Source: Stutzerimonas frequens | GTDB lineage: Bacteria > Pseudomonadota > Gammaproteobacteria > Pseudomonadales > Pseudomonadaceae | Direction: 5' to 3' | DNA: 64,000 nucleotides | Assembly: GCF_024448335.1 (NCBI RefSeq) | Contig: NZ_JAMOHM010000002.1 | Location: forward strand, 397,875 to 461,874 | Shown here: one piece after another, positions 18,601 to 26,534 of the stretch | How positions within the stretch are numbered: position 1 is the stretch's first letter | Layout: each line of letters starts with the position of its first letter | Translations under genes and position numbers: made by a program | The notes under the pieces: model-generated | Database searches by the model: none | What the model was told of the DNA's origin: nothing | Seen by the model: the letters and a program-made list of their open reading frames with translations, nothing else

Positions 18601-19159
18601 CGCCGAGAAGGGCCTGGGACTGGGCCTGGCAATCGCCGACGGCCTGTGTCACGTGCTCGGCCATCCGCTGGAGGTCCGTTCCTGGCCCGGCAAGGGCAGC
18701 GTGTTCAGCGTCACCGTCCCGATCGCGCGTGCGGTCAGCCAGCCCCACCCGGCAGTCAAGCGCGGCGAGCCGCAGCTCAGCGCGCTGACCGGCACCCAGG
18801 TGCTGTGCATCGATAACGAGGACAGTATTCTGGTCGGCATGAACAGCCTGCTCACGCGCTGGGGCTGCCAGGTCTGGACCGCCCGCAACCGCACCGACTG
18901 CGAGGCGCTGCTGGCCGAGGACATCCGCCCGCAACTGGTGCTGGTGGACTACCACCTGGACGAAGGCCAGACCGGTACCGAACTGATGGCCTGGCTGCGC
19001 ACTCGTCTTGGCGAGCCGATACCTGGCGTGGTGATCAGCGCTGACGGCCGCCCGGAGCTGGTGGCGGCAATCCATGCCAGCGGCCTGGATTATCTGGCCA
19101 AGCCGGTCAAACCCGCTGCGTTGCGTGCACTGATGAGCCGCCACCTGACCCTGCGCTGA
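15692..19159 (+). CDS. Hybrid sensor: sodium/solute symporter domain, PAS, histidine kinase, receiver (CrbS/MxtR-like)
   Basis: A 1155-residue inner-membrane sensor, start ATG 15692 after CTGGAG. Residues 1-500 form a sodium/solute symporter (SLC5-like) domain of about 13 helices, starting with FAIAFYGDRNN and WTFFGAVGQSAEQLW. A PAS domain with AIENITQGISVVDQ starts near residue 633. A coiled coil leads into HisKA with VSHDLMQPLNAARL (His802), then the ATPase domain (NFLTNAFRYA, GLGLGLAIADGL). A receiver domain at about 1036-1150 has the phospho-acceptor Asp1086 in LVDYHL. This architecture matches CrbS/MxtR, which control acetate use in Pseudomonas with a LuxR-type regulator encoded elsewhere. 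No response regulator gene is adjacent. Confidence 0.9.
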   Translation: MTLSGGLIAAVALVYMAILFAIAFYGDRNNASLSLRLRPWVYSLSLAVYCTSWTFFGAVGQSAEQLWAFLPIYLGPILLLLFAPHVIQKMIMISKQENITSIADFIAARYGKSQLLAVVVTLICLVGVLPYIALQLKGIVLGVNVLSGINIEAAGTGTRDTALIVSIVLALFTILFGTRNLDVTEHHRGMVLAIAFESLVKLLAFLAVGAFVTFGLFDGFGDLFNQAYDSPDLAGFWSEGVNWSAMLVQTTVAMMAIVCLPRQFHVSVVENIEPRDFRLARWVFPLYLVLAAVFVVPIALAGQMLLPAGVTPDSFVISLPLAELHPWLALLAFIGGASAATGMVIVASVALSTMVSNDMLLPWLLRRQETERPFEAFRHWMLSVRRISIVVILLLAYVSYRLLGSTASLATIGQIAFAAITQLAPAMVGALYWKQANRRGVFAGLTAGAAIWFYTLILPLLGWPLDMFPGLSWMYNGGLGFGLSGLTLGVTLSLVGNATLFFWVSILSQTHVAEHWQASRFIGQEIASPTGGRRLLAVRVEDLLMLASRFVGAERAEQSFHRFARRHGQDFSPKLQADGQWIAHTERLLAGVLGASSTRAVVKAALEGRDMQVDDVVRIVGEASEVLQFNRALLQGAIENITQGISVVDQSLRLVAWNHRYLELFEYPDGLVYIGRPIADIIRYNAERGLCGPGDPDTHVAKRLYWMRQGRAHTSERLFPNGRVVELIGNPMPGGGFVMSFSDITAYREAERALKDANEGLEQRVSERTQELSQLNQALIEAKSTAEAANQSKTRFLAAVSHDLMQPLNAARLFSAALSHQQSALPKEAQELIQHLDSSLRSAEDLITDLLDISRLESGRVTPDRNPFPLATLFDTLSTEFTALAREQGITLRVHGSKLRVDSDIRLLRRVLQNFLTNAFRYAKGRVVLGVRRQGSSLRLEVWDRGPGIPQDKLKVIFEEFKRLDSHQTRAEKGLGLGLAIADGLCHVLGHPLEVRSWPGKGSVFSVTVPIARAVSQPHPAVKRGEPQLSALTGTQVLCIDNEDSILVGMNSLLTRWGCQVWTARNRTDCEALLAEDIRPQLVLVDYHLDEGQTGTELMAWLRTRLGEPIPGVVISADGRPELVAAIHASGLDYLAKPVKPAALRALMSRHLTLR

Positions 19160-19264
19160 GCGCATCGGGTCCGTGGGCGCCAGACCACCTGCCGCGCCAC
19201 GAGCCCTCTGCCGCACGGCCGGTTACACTGCTGGCAATCTGCTGACAGCGCCGCTAGGTGAGCG

Positions 19265-20512
19265 ATGACAATCGAGCTATTTCTGAATCTCGCCATGGCC
19301 CTGGCCGTCGGCTTGCTGATCGGTACCGAACGCAGCTGGAGTGGCCGGGAGAGTCCCGGCCAGGAGCTGGTCGCCGGCATCCGCACCTTTGGCCTGGCCG
19401 GTCTGTTCGGCGGGCTCGCCGCAATCAGCACCAGCCATTTAGGCGCAATCGCCTGGGTCGCCATGTTCAGCATGCTGGCGCTGCTGGTGATCGCCGGCTA
19501 CGTGATCGATGCCCGGCGCAGCGGCGATCACGGCATGACTACCGAGGTCGCCCTGTTGCTGACTTTCGTCCTCGGCAGTCTGGCCGTGGCGGAAAGCCGG
19601 CAGCTGGCAGCGGCCTGTGCGATCGTCGTGGCCCTGCTGCTCAGCCTCAAAGCGCGCCTGCACCAAGCACTCAAGCGGCTCAGCGAGGCCGAGCTGGGCG
19701 GCGCATTGAAGATGCTGTTCATCTCCGTCGTCCTGTTGCCGACGCTGCCCAATCAGGGCTACGGCCCCTGGCAAGCGCTCAATCCCTACACGACCTGGAT
19801 GATGGTCGTGTTGATCGCCGGTATCGGCTTCGCCGCATACGTCGCGATCCGCGTCCTCGGGACTCGTCATGGCCTGCTGGTGACCGCCCTGCTTGGCGGT
19901 ATCGTCTCCTCCACCGCCATGACCATCACGCTGGCCCGGCTTGACGCACCGAAGCTGCGCGCCGCTCTGGCGGCCGGCCTGCTGGCCACCTCGGCGCTGA
20001 TGTTTCCGCGCGTGCTGCTGGAGGTGGGGTTGGTCCATCCGGCGCTGCTGCCCGGCTTGGCGCTGCCGCTGGCGTGCGCTGGTGCCATCTACGCCATCGG
20101 CGCGCTCTTCTACTACCTGCGCGCCGCGCGAACAGCCGATGACAATCCCGAACCGCTGCTCAGAAACCCGTTCGAGCTGGGCCCGGCCCTGCGCTTCGCC
20201 GCCCTGCTCGTGCTGATTCTTCTGTTGGTCGAAGGCGCACGGCGCTGGCTGGGCGACGCCGGCATCTACCTGGTTTCGCTGATAGCAGGCCTGACCGATG
20301 TCGATGCGATTACCCTGTCGCTGGCCAGCAAGGCACGCGACGGGCTGAGCCACGAGGTGGCGGCGCGTGGCATCGTGTTTGCGGCGCTGAGCAATAGCCT
20401 GGTCAAGGCCATGCTGATCGCGGTGATAGGCGGCCGCGAGCTGGCCCTGCGCACGCTGCCGATCATGTTCGCTGGCCTGCTGACAGCGCTTGCGGTGTTG
20501 CTGCTGGGCTGA
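19265..20512 (+). CDS. MgtC/SapB family membrane protein with DUF4010 domain
   Basis: A 415-residue inner-membrane protein with about 12 hydrophobic helices. The N-terminal MgtC/SapB domain is marked by ALAVGLLIGTERSW and IRTFGLAGLFGGL; the C-terminal half is DUF4010, with GGIVSSTAMTITLAR, SLIAGLTDVDAITLSLA and ALSNSLVKAML. Transport function is presumed, but the substrate is not established, and the magnesium-virulence role of Salmonella MgtC should not be carried over. It follows the sensor kinase by 105 bases and is convergent with rmuC, 12 bases away. Confidence 0.85.
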   Translation: MTIELFLNLAMALAVGLLIGTERSWSGRESPGQELVAGIRTFGLAGLFGGLAAISTSHLGAIAWVAMFSMLALLVIAGYVIDARRSGDHGMTTEVALLLTFVLGSLAVAESRQLAAACAIVVALLLSLKARLHQALKRLSEAELGGALKMLFISVVLLPTLPNQGYGPWQALNPYTTWMMVVLIAGIGFAAYVAIRVLGTRHGLLVTALLGGIVSSTAMTITLARLDAPKLRAALAAGLLATSALMFPRVLLEVGLVHPALLPGLALPLACAGAIYAIGALFYYLRAARTADDNPEPLLRNPFELGPALRFAALLVLILLLVEGARRWLGDAGIYLVSLIAGLTDVDAITLSLASKARDGLSHEVAARGIVFAALSNSLVKAMLIAVIGGRELALRTLPIMFAGLLTALAVLLLG

Positions 20513-20524
20513 GCCAACCGACGC

Positions 20525-21997
20525 TCAGTCGCCCGCCTCGCCAACCGTTTCGGCGCCGGCCCGCTCCAGCCAGTCGCCCGGCAGGCGCTTGCTGGCCCGA
20601 GCGCCAAGCGCCTTGAGTTGCTCGGCGCGCCCTACCAGATTGCCGCGCCCATCACTGAGCTTGGTGCGCGCTGCCAGGTAGGCGCGATCGAGCTGCTGCA
20701 ACCGGCTGCCGATTTCGTCGAGGTCCTGAATGAAGGCGACGAACTTGTCGTACAGTGCCCCGGCCTTCTCGGCGATCTCGCGCGCGTTCTGGCTCTGCCG
20801 CTCCTGCCGCCAGAGGCTGTCGATGACTCGCAGGGTGGCCAGCAGCGTGGTCGGGCTGACGATTACCACATGCCGACCATAGGCCTCCTGAAACAGCTCC
20901 GGGTCGGCCTGCAAGGCCGCCGCGAACGCCGCCTCGATCGGAACGAACAGCAATACGAAGTCCAGACTGTGCAGCCCATCCAGACGCTGGTAATCCTTCA
21001 CCGACAGCCCTTTCAAATGGCTGCGCAGCGATTGCACATGCTGCTTCAGCGCCAAGGCACGACTGTTATCGTCTTCGGCACAGGTCAGCGCCTGATAGGC
21101 GGTCAGGCTGACCTTCGCATCCACCACCACCTGCTTGTCACCGGGCAAGCGAATCAGCACGTCCGGCTGAAAGCGCTCGCCATCGGGACTCTTCAGACTG
21201 ACCTGCGTCTGGTACTCGCGGCCCTTCTCCAGCCCTGCATGTTCCAGCACTCGCTCCAGCACCAGTTCACCCCAGTTGCCCTGGGTTTTCTGGCCCTGCA
21301 GCGCGCGCGTCAGGTTGGTCGCTTCATCGCCCAGCCGCTGGTTCAGCTGCTGCAAACGTTCCAGCTCGCGGGCCAGGGAAAAGCGCTCGCGCGCCTCGTT
21401 CTGATAGCTTTCCTCGACGCGTTTCTCGAACGTCTGGATACGCTCCTTCAACGGCTCCAGCAGCTGCCCCAGCCTCTCGTGACTGGACTCGCTGAAGCGC
21501 TGTTCGCGCTCGTCGAAGATTTTGCCGGCGAGCTCGGCGAACTGCGCGCGCAGCTCGTCACGGGCAGCCTGAAGATCAGCGAGACGCTGCTGATGCGAGT
21601 TCTGCTGTTCGCGCAGTTCGGCATCCAGGGCGGCATGGGCCGCGCTCAGGCGTCGCAGCTCGCCCTGCTGCGCGTCACGTTCGGCCTGCAGGTCGGCGAT
21701 ACTTTCAAGATCCTCGTCACGCTGGGCCCGCAGCAACTCGATCTCACGACGCAACGCCGCCAGCTCGGCGTGCTGTGCTGATCGAATGCTGTTCAACTCG
21801 GCAAGCTCGCCCCTGCAGCCGTCGAGCTGAGCCGCCAGACCTTGCTCGGCGAGCACCGCCTGACGGAGGCGCTCATCGAGGGCTGCCTGCTCGGCGCGGC
21901 CAGCAGCCAGGTGCCGCTGGAGGGACAGACAGAGCCCGGCCAGGGCGATCAGGCCGAGCGCCAGGCCAACCAATAGATGAAGGGGATCGAACGACAT
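20525..21997 (-). CDS. rmuC: DNA recombination protein RmuC
   Basis: A 490-residue protein. One N-terminal membrane helix (LVGLALGLIALAGLCL) is followed by a coiled coil from about residue 25 to 220, rich in Gln, Glu, Ala and Arg, and then the RmuC nuclease-like domain with GNWGELVLERVLEHAGL, FQPDVLIRLPGDKQVVVDAK and FVLLFVPIEAAFAAAL. RmuC limits inversions at short inverted repeats in E. coli, and phage-defence roles have been reported. The PD-(D/E)XK-like residues lie in the FQPDVLIRL...VVVDAK stretch. It is transcribed toward the MgtC gene. Confidence 0.94.
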   Translation of the reverse strand: MSFDPLHLLVGLALGLIALAGLCLSLQRHLAAGRAEQAALDERLRQAVLAEQGLAAQLDGCRGELAELNSIRSAQHAELAALRREIELLRAQRDEDLESIADLQAERDAQQGELRRLSAAHAALDAELREQQNSHQQRLADLQAARDELRAQFAELAGKIFDEREQRFSESSHERLGQLLEPLKERIQTFEKRVEESYQNEARERFSLARELERLQQLNQRLGDEATNLTRALQGQKTQGNWGELVLERVLEHAGLEKGREYQTQVSLKSPDGERFQPDVLIRLPGDKQVVVDAKVSLTAYQALTCAEDDNSRALALKQHVQSLRSHLKGLSVKDYQRLDGLHSLDFVLLFVPIEAAFAAALQADPELFQEAYGRHVVIVSPTTLLATLRVIDSLWRQERQSQNAREIAEKAGALYDKFVAFIQDLDEIGSRLQQLDRAYLAARTKLSDGRGNLVGRAEQLKALGARASKRLPGDWLERAGAETVGEAGD

Positions 21998-22060
21998 GAG
22001 AGGCTCCGGCGAAATGCCGGGCAGTATAACCAGCCGCAGGAGGCCGGTCAGGCGAGCCGG

Positions 22061-22483
22061 TCAGCCCTTGACGCGCTGAAGGAAGCGCAGGGCTTCCTGG
22101 GACCCCTGAGCCGCAGCCTGTTCGAGCCACTGGCGTGCTTTGGCGGGCTCAGCGTGCTCGGCCTGACTGTACAACCGGCCAAGCTCCAGCTGCGCCTGGC
22201 AGTCTCCGGCGCGAGCCGCCTGACGCAGCAGCTCCAGGCCGATCCGGCGGTCACGCTGGCCATCGCACTCGCAACACAGCAAGCGGCCAAGGCGACTCTG
22301 CGCTTCGACCACACCCTCGCGCGCCGGCTGTTTGAGCAGCCGGCCGGCAATCCGCTTGACCCCTTGCTTGCTGCCCAGCCGCTGGCTGTCGAGCAGCCAG
22401 AGCGCCATACGCAGCGGCAGACGCGACGGGAAAGCGGAAGGGATCTGACTAGCGGAAACAGAAGTACGCGGTCTCATGCACAT
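22061..22483 (-). CDS. Sel1-like/TPR repeat protein
   Basis: A small protein of about 140 residues. The start is uncertain: ATG 22483 or ATG 22477, neither with a clear ribosome site. The C-terminal two thirds contain Sel1-like repeats: EAQSRLGRLLCC, GLELLRQAARAGDCQAQLEL, GRLYSQAEH and ARQWLEQAAAQGSQEALRF. These alpha-solenoid repeats bind proteins. I see no signal peptide, so it is probably cytoplasmic. It lies 63 bases beyond the start of rmuC on the same strand. The specific role is unknown. Confidence 0.75.
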   Translation of the reverse strand: MCMRPRTSVSASQIPSAFPSRLPLRMALWLLDSQRLGSKQGVKRIAGRLLKQPAREGVVEAQSRLGRLLCCECDGQRDRRIGLELLRQAARAGDCQAQLELGRLYSQAEHAEPAKARQWLEQAAAQGSQEALRFLQRVKG

Positions 22484-22952
22484 CAAGGGCTGGATGGATA
22501 AGGCCGCGCACTCTACTCCTTTTTCGACAGAGTTAAAGTCTTGTCAAAAGCGAAAAAATTAGATCCATATCACACACCTTAGTAATCCACAGAAGCTGTG
22601 GATAACTCGGTGGACAAACAGCAGACAAATCTCTCGATCCCGCGTCTCATGGGGGCTGCGGTTAAACTGACGCTTTTTTCACCAATGAAAAAATTGCTTA
22701 TTTTTCAATTGGTTATTAACGATCTATGGATTCCAGGCGTTTGCGACAGTTTGTCATAAGCGCTTGACAGACGGCTTTCCCAAATGTGCACAAGTTCAGC
22801 GCACCGGACGCAAAGCGGCTTGCCACAAGGGTTGCAGCGCCACAGGAACGAACTTTTTCGTAATCTTGGTGTCCTGCGGTGCACCTCGCCGGCGCACGGT
22901 CGCCACGGCCGTTCTACGGCTATGCTGTAGCCCTCGCTTTATGGATGCAGCC
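22484..22952. other. Intergenic region of about 470 bases, AT-rich, with a DnaA-box palindrome
   Basis: No gene is visible here. The stretch 22530-22740 is distinctly AT-rich against the surrounding GC-rich genes, and contains an inverted repeat carrying DnaA-box-like sequences (entered separately). Divergent promoters for the Sel1-repeat gene and ydbH presumably lie inside; a TTGACA at 22764-22769 is a possible -35 but I cannot pair it convincingly. Confidence 0.7.
22583..22605. repeat. Perfect inverted repeat containing two opposed DnaA boxes
   Basis: ATCCACAG (22585-22592) and CTGTGGAT (22596-22603) form a perfect palindrome with a three-base AAG spacer. Its right arm extends to TGTGGATAA (22597-22605), an exact complement of the DnaA box TTATCCACA; the left arm reads TAATCCACA, one mismatch from it. 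It could instead be an operator for an unknown dimeric regulator. Confidence 0.6.
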
Positions 22953-25538
22953 ATGACCAAACCGTGGAGAACCGTTTTACTACTGTGCGTCGGGCTGCTC
23001 GCCTTGCTCCTGGTGCTCGCCGCGTTCGCCTGGCATCAGTGGCAGGGGTTCAAACACGAACAGGGCATCGAGCAGCTGGACTGGCAAGGGCTGCGGCTCT
23101 CATCCAGCGGTATCTCGGCAAAACGCGTGCGCTACATCCAAGCGCCGGAAAACGGCCCCAGCCTGGCTACCGAGGCCACCAACATCACACTGGATTTAGC
23201 CAGCTTTTTTCACCCATTACCGCCTCGTTCGCTGCATATCGAACAGCTTGAGCTGGACATCCGCTCATCTACCTCCGCCGGCGATAGCGAGCCGCCAGCA
23301 ACGAATCTCGAGCAGTACGAACGATGGGCCGCCTGGCTCCCGCAGCGATTAACCATAGCGGATCTGCGGGTCAGCCTACCCTGCGCCAAGGGGCGCTGCG
23401 ACGAACGGGGGGCACTGCGGTTCGAGCGGAAGGGCGAATCGTTGCTGCCGCTGGCTGGCCGCCTCGACCTCCGGCGCAACGAACATAGGCTTTCAATGAT
23501 CATCGATGCACAGAGCGCTGGGCCAGGGAACAGCCTCATTCTGGCCACACTGGCTATCGACGACCAACCACGACTGGAAGCCCGCAACCGGCTGCAGCAC
23601 TCAGGCGAGACGCTGCAATGGGACGGCACCCTTTCCATGGGCAACCTACCGGAGGCACCCTGGCTCCTGGATTGGCTCGGCGAGTGGACGGCCACCCCAA
23701 CCGCCGCCCTGCCAGATATGCCAACCGACATGCGCATCGGTGCGGGCTGGGCACTGGCCCTGGCGCAGACCGTCGGCGGCACCTACGACTGGTCGAACGC
23801 AGCCGGCGAGCTGCGCCTCTCTGCGCACATCCCGGCCGCCTGGCCGATCGTAGGCCTCGGGGAGCTGCAGGGCGACCTCGACCTGGCCGCTCGAGGGCAG
23901 GATGGACTGTGGTTGCCAACCGAACTGAAAGCCAACCTACAACTGCGTCCAGCGTCCACCCTGCTGACGGACGTGCCGGCCGCGCTACGCCCAAGCCAGC
24001 TGAATATCAGCGTCGAGCCAATTGCCACTCAGGTGACGCGAGGGCAGCTACCCGTGCAACTTCGACTGGACGCCCAGGGCGGCGCGCCGTCCAGCCTGCA
24101 GGCGCGCATGCGACTGGCGACCTCCCCCCCGTATTCGCTGGACATCGAGCAGGCCCGCCTACAGACACGCAGTACGCGGCTGCAGCTGGACGCCCTGACG
24201 CTGCAGAACCTCGACGCCACTCTGGATTTCTCTGGTCGTGCCGACCTCCAGAAGGTCGAGCTGCAGCTGCAGAAATCATCCCAAGCCAAGCTGGCCCGCC
24301 TCGCCACGGGCGAGGTCGTCGCCAGTCAGTTGAGCGCGACGCTGCCACGCACACTGGCTCTGAAGATCGAGCGCAACCTTGAGCAACCAACCGCCTGGCG
24401 TGCCGAAGGGCCGCTGGAGCTGCGCCTGAGTCGTCTCGAACACCCGCTGCTGCTCGCCCAGGGCTGGCGCTGGAGCGGCCAACTGAAAGCCGACAGTACC
24501 GCATTGGACGCCAATGGCTCCGTGAGCAACGATGCCGGACTGACAATGGCGGTTAACCTCGAGCAGCGCTGGAACGGACCCTTGCAGGTCGGCGGCAAGC
24601 TGCAGGAAATTTTCCTGCGCGCCGGCAACCCGATCGCCGGCAGCCTGGTCACATGGCCGGCGTCGCTTGAGCTCAGCAGTGGTCGCCTGTCGGGCGACGG
24701 CAAGCTGACACTGCCCGCTGGCAATGGCAAACCAACTGCAAACCTGACGCTCGAAGCGCGAGGACTGGCCGGCATCTTCGACCGCAGCGAGATTTCCGGA
24801 CTCGATGCACGCCTGACCGCCCAACTGCGGCGCGACCGCCTACGACTGGACGTCAGCGAACTACGGCTGGTCGAGCTCAACCCCGGCTTCACCTTCGGCC
24901 CGTTGCTGTTGCGCGGGCATTACGAGGCCGCGATCGACCAGCCGGCAAAGGGACGCCTGACCTGGCAGATCGCAGAAACCCAGATTCTCGGTGGGCGCTT
25001 CTGGTTGCCGGCCGGCGCCCTTGACCTTGCGGCACCACAGCAACGGCTCAGCGCCCGGCTCGAGGGCGTGCAACTAGGCGACGTGCTCGCCGCCTATCCG
25101 ACCGAAGGCCTCGGCGGCAGCGGTGTGATCGACGGCAGTTTCGACGTGCAGCGCAGCGCAGAAGGGCTGAGCGTGCGGGATGGCAAGCTCGCCGCGCGTG
25201 CGCCTGGCGGCGTGTTGCGCTTTCGCTCGCCGAAGATCGAAGCCCTCGGCCAGGCGAACCCGGCCATGAAGATCGTCACCGAAGCCCTGCACGATTTTCA
25301 CTATGATCTGCTCACCAGCGACGTTCGCTATGATGAGAACGGCAAGCTGAACCTCGGGCTGCGCCTGAACGGCCACAACCCGGCCCTGGAAGGCGGTCGG
25401 CCGATCAACTTCTCGATCAATCTGGAAGAGGACATTCCGGCGCTGTTGACCAGCTTGCAGCTAAGCGACCGGGTAAGCGAGACCATTCAACGACGGGTGC
25501 AGGAACGCCTCAGGCAAGGCAATGCAGACCCGCAATAG
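22953..25538 (+). CDS. ydbH: YdbH family AsmA-like envelope lipid-transport protein
   Basis: An 861-residue protein taken from ATG 22953 (MTKPWRTVLLLCVGLLALLL); ATG 22941 would add four residues. One N-terminal membrane helix is followed by a long periplasmic beta-rich region of the AsmA-like repeating type. The C-terminal YdbH domain includes PTEGLGGSGVIDGSFDVQ, HDFHYDLLTSDVRYDENG and LNGHNPALEGGRPINFSINL. In E. coli, YdbH with TamB and YhdP forms redundant bridges carrying phospholipids to the outer membrane, and YdbH works with the lipoprotein YnbE. Here YnbE-like and YdbL-like genes follow immediately, supporting the assignment. Confidence 0.88.
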   Translation: MTKPWRTVLLLCVGLLALLLVLAAFAWHQWQGFKHEQGIEQLDWQGLRLSSSGISAKRVRYIQAPENGPSLATEATNITLDLASFFHPLPPRSLHIEQLELDIRSSTSAGDSEPPATNLEQYERWAAWLPQRLTIADLRVSLPCAKGRCDERGALRFERKGESLLPLAGRLDLRRNEHRLSMIIDAQSAGPGNSLILATLAIDDQPRLEARNRLQHSGETLQWDGTLSMGNLPEAPWLLDWLGEWTATPTAALPDMPTDMRIGAGWALALAQTVGGTYDWSNAAGELRLSAHIPAAWPIVGLGELQGDLDLAARGQDGLWLPTELKANLQLRPASTLLTDVPAALRPSQLNISVEPIATQVTRGQLPVQLRLDAQGGAPSSLQARMRLATSPPYSLDIEQARLQTRSTRLQLDALTLQNLDATLDFSGRADLQKVELQLQKSSQAKLARLATGEVVASQLSATLPRTLALKIERNLEQPTAWRAEGPLELRLSRLEHPLLLAQGWRWSGQLKADSTALDANGSVSNDAGLTMAVNLEQRWNGPLQVGGKLQEIFLRAGNPIAGSLVTWPASLELSSGRLSGDGKLTLPAGNGKPTANLTLEARGLAGIFDRSEISGLDARLTAQLRRDRLRLDVSELRLVELNPGFTFGPLLLRGHYEAAIDQPAKGRLTWQIAETQILGGRFWLPAGALDLAAPQQRLSARLEGVQLGDVLAAYPTEGLGGSGVIDGSFDVQRSAEGLSVRDGKLAARAPGGVLRFRSPKIEALGQANPAMKIVTEALHDFHYDLLTSDVRYDENGKLNLGLRLNGHNPALEGGRPINFSINLEEDIPALLTSLQLSDRVSETIQRRVQERLRQGNADPQ

Positions 25539-25555
25539 ACACAGGAGAAACCGCC

Positions 25556-25747
25556 ATGCGGTTGCGCCATACGCTGACCATTGTGCTGCTGGGTCTCTTC
25601 GCCAGCGCCTGTACACCGCGGGTGGAACTGGCCGTGCCGAACGAGCCAATCAATATCAACCTGAACGTGAAGATCGAGCACGAGATTTATATCCGCGTGG
25701 ACAAGCAGCTCGACTCGATCATCAACCAAGACAGCGGACTGTTCTGA
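25556..25747 (+). CDS. ynbE: YnbE-like outer-membrane lipoprotein
   Basis: A 63-residue lipoprotein, ATG 25556 with AGGAG nine bases upstream. The signal peptide ends in the lipobox FASAC (Cys near residue 20). The mature part NEPININLNVKIEHEIYIRV matches YnbE, which in E. coli stacks by beta-strand augmentation with YdbH to complete the intermembrane bridge. It sits 17 bases after ydbH and 8 before ydbL, as in the E. coli order. Confidence 0.88.
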   Translation: MRLRHTLTIVLLGLFASACTPRVELAVPNEPININLNVKIEHEIYIRVDKQLDSIINQDSGLF

Positions 25748-25755
25748 GGACGACC

Positions 25756-26100
25756 ATGAAAGCCTATCTGAAACTGACCAGCCTGCTCCTGGCGCTCCTG
25801 CTGGCCCTGCCCGCCGCGGCCATGACCCTCAACGAAGCCATGTCCGCCCTGGGCGAGGCCAAGGCCAGTGGCGTGCTCGGTGAGAAGCCCGACGGCTACC
25901 TCGGCGTGGTGCGCTCCAGCCAGAACGCCGAGGACATCGCCAGCCAGATCAACCAGGCGCGCCGCGCCGAGTATCACCGCGTCGCCAAGCAGAACGGCAT
26001 CAGCGTCAGCGACGTCGAAGCCATCGCCGGCAAGAAGGCCATCGAAAAGACGCCGCCCGGCCAGATCATCCAGCTCAACGGCAACTGGGTCCGCAAGTGA
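25756..26100 (+). CDS. ydbL: YdbL family periplasmic protein (DUF1318)
   Basis: A 114-residue protein with a Sec signal peptide (MKAYLKLTSLLLALLLALPAAA) and a DUF1318 domain: SGVLGEKPDGYLGVVR, INQARRAEYHRVAKQNGISV, DVEAIAGKKAIEKTPPGQII. In E. coli YdbL is reported to modulate YdbH-YnbE assembly in the periplasm. GAGGA precedes the ATG. It is the last gene of the ydbH operon and converges on the hypothetical gene at 26154. Confidence 0.88.
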   Translation: MKAYLKLTSLLLALLLALPAAAMTLNEAMSALGEAKASGVLGEKPDGYLGVVRSSQNAEDIASQINQARRAEYHRVAKQNGISVSDVEAIAGKKAIEKTPPGQIIQLNGNWVRK

Positions 26101-26153
26101 CCTCAGACGATGGCCGGGCCTGCCTGGCCATCGCTCCCACCGCCCATCGACGC

Positions 26154-26462
26154 CTACAGCAGCGTCAGGCTGTGTGCCCTGACCACCAGCGACTTCTGCC
26201 GAAACCTGCACTCCAGATCGACGCGATACTGCGCCCACCAGTCCCGGTCCAGCTCATCGACCATCACTTCGTAGACCACCGTCTCGTCTCGCACCGCGTG
26301 CTCGCCGTCCTCCCGCCAGTAGCCATTGGCCGGCGCACGGCTGTAGGTGGTCAAACCGCCGAAGCGCTCGATCAGCTCCTCGCTCACGGTGCGAAAGAGC
26401 GACCTCGGCAACGCCTGCTGATCGTTGTCGTAAAGCGGCAACAGCAACTGGACAAGGAACAT
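26154..26462 (-). CDS. Conserved hypothetical protein
   Basis: A 102-residue protein from ATG 26462 (MFLVQLLLPLYDNDQQALPRS). It contains VSEELIERFGGLTTYSRAPA and a conserved-looking VYEVMVDELDRDWWAQYR. Length and pattern suggest a small alpha/beta, ferredoxin-like fold, but no function is known to me. There is no signal peptide. It lies 72 bases beyond the start side of the polB stop, on the same strand, so it could be read from the polB transcript. Confidence 0.7.
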   Translation of the reverse strand: MFLVQLLLPLYDNDQQALPRSLFRTVSEELIERFGGLTTYSRAPANGYWREDGEHAVRDETVVYEVMVDELDRDWWAQYRVDLECRFRQKSLVVRAHSLTLL

Positions 26463-26534
26463 ACGCGACCTCGGCGAGGAAAGTGGGAGCAAGCATTCGA
26501 CCCCGCACTGCCGGAGATGACGCCCGGCTGGCGG

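Noticed and set aside
22585..22603. Chromosomal replication origin
   Set aside because: Only two DnaA-like boxes are present and none of the usual origin-linked genes flank the site; kept only as a lesser finding.
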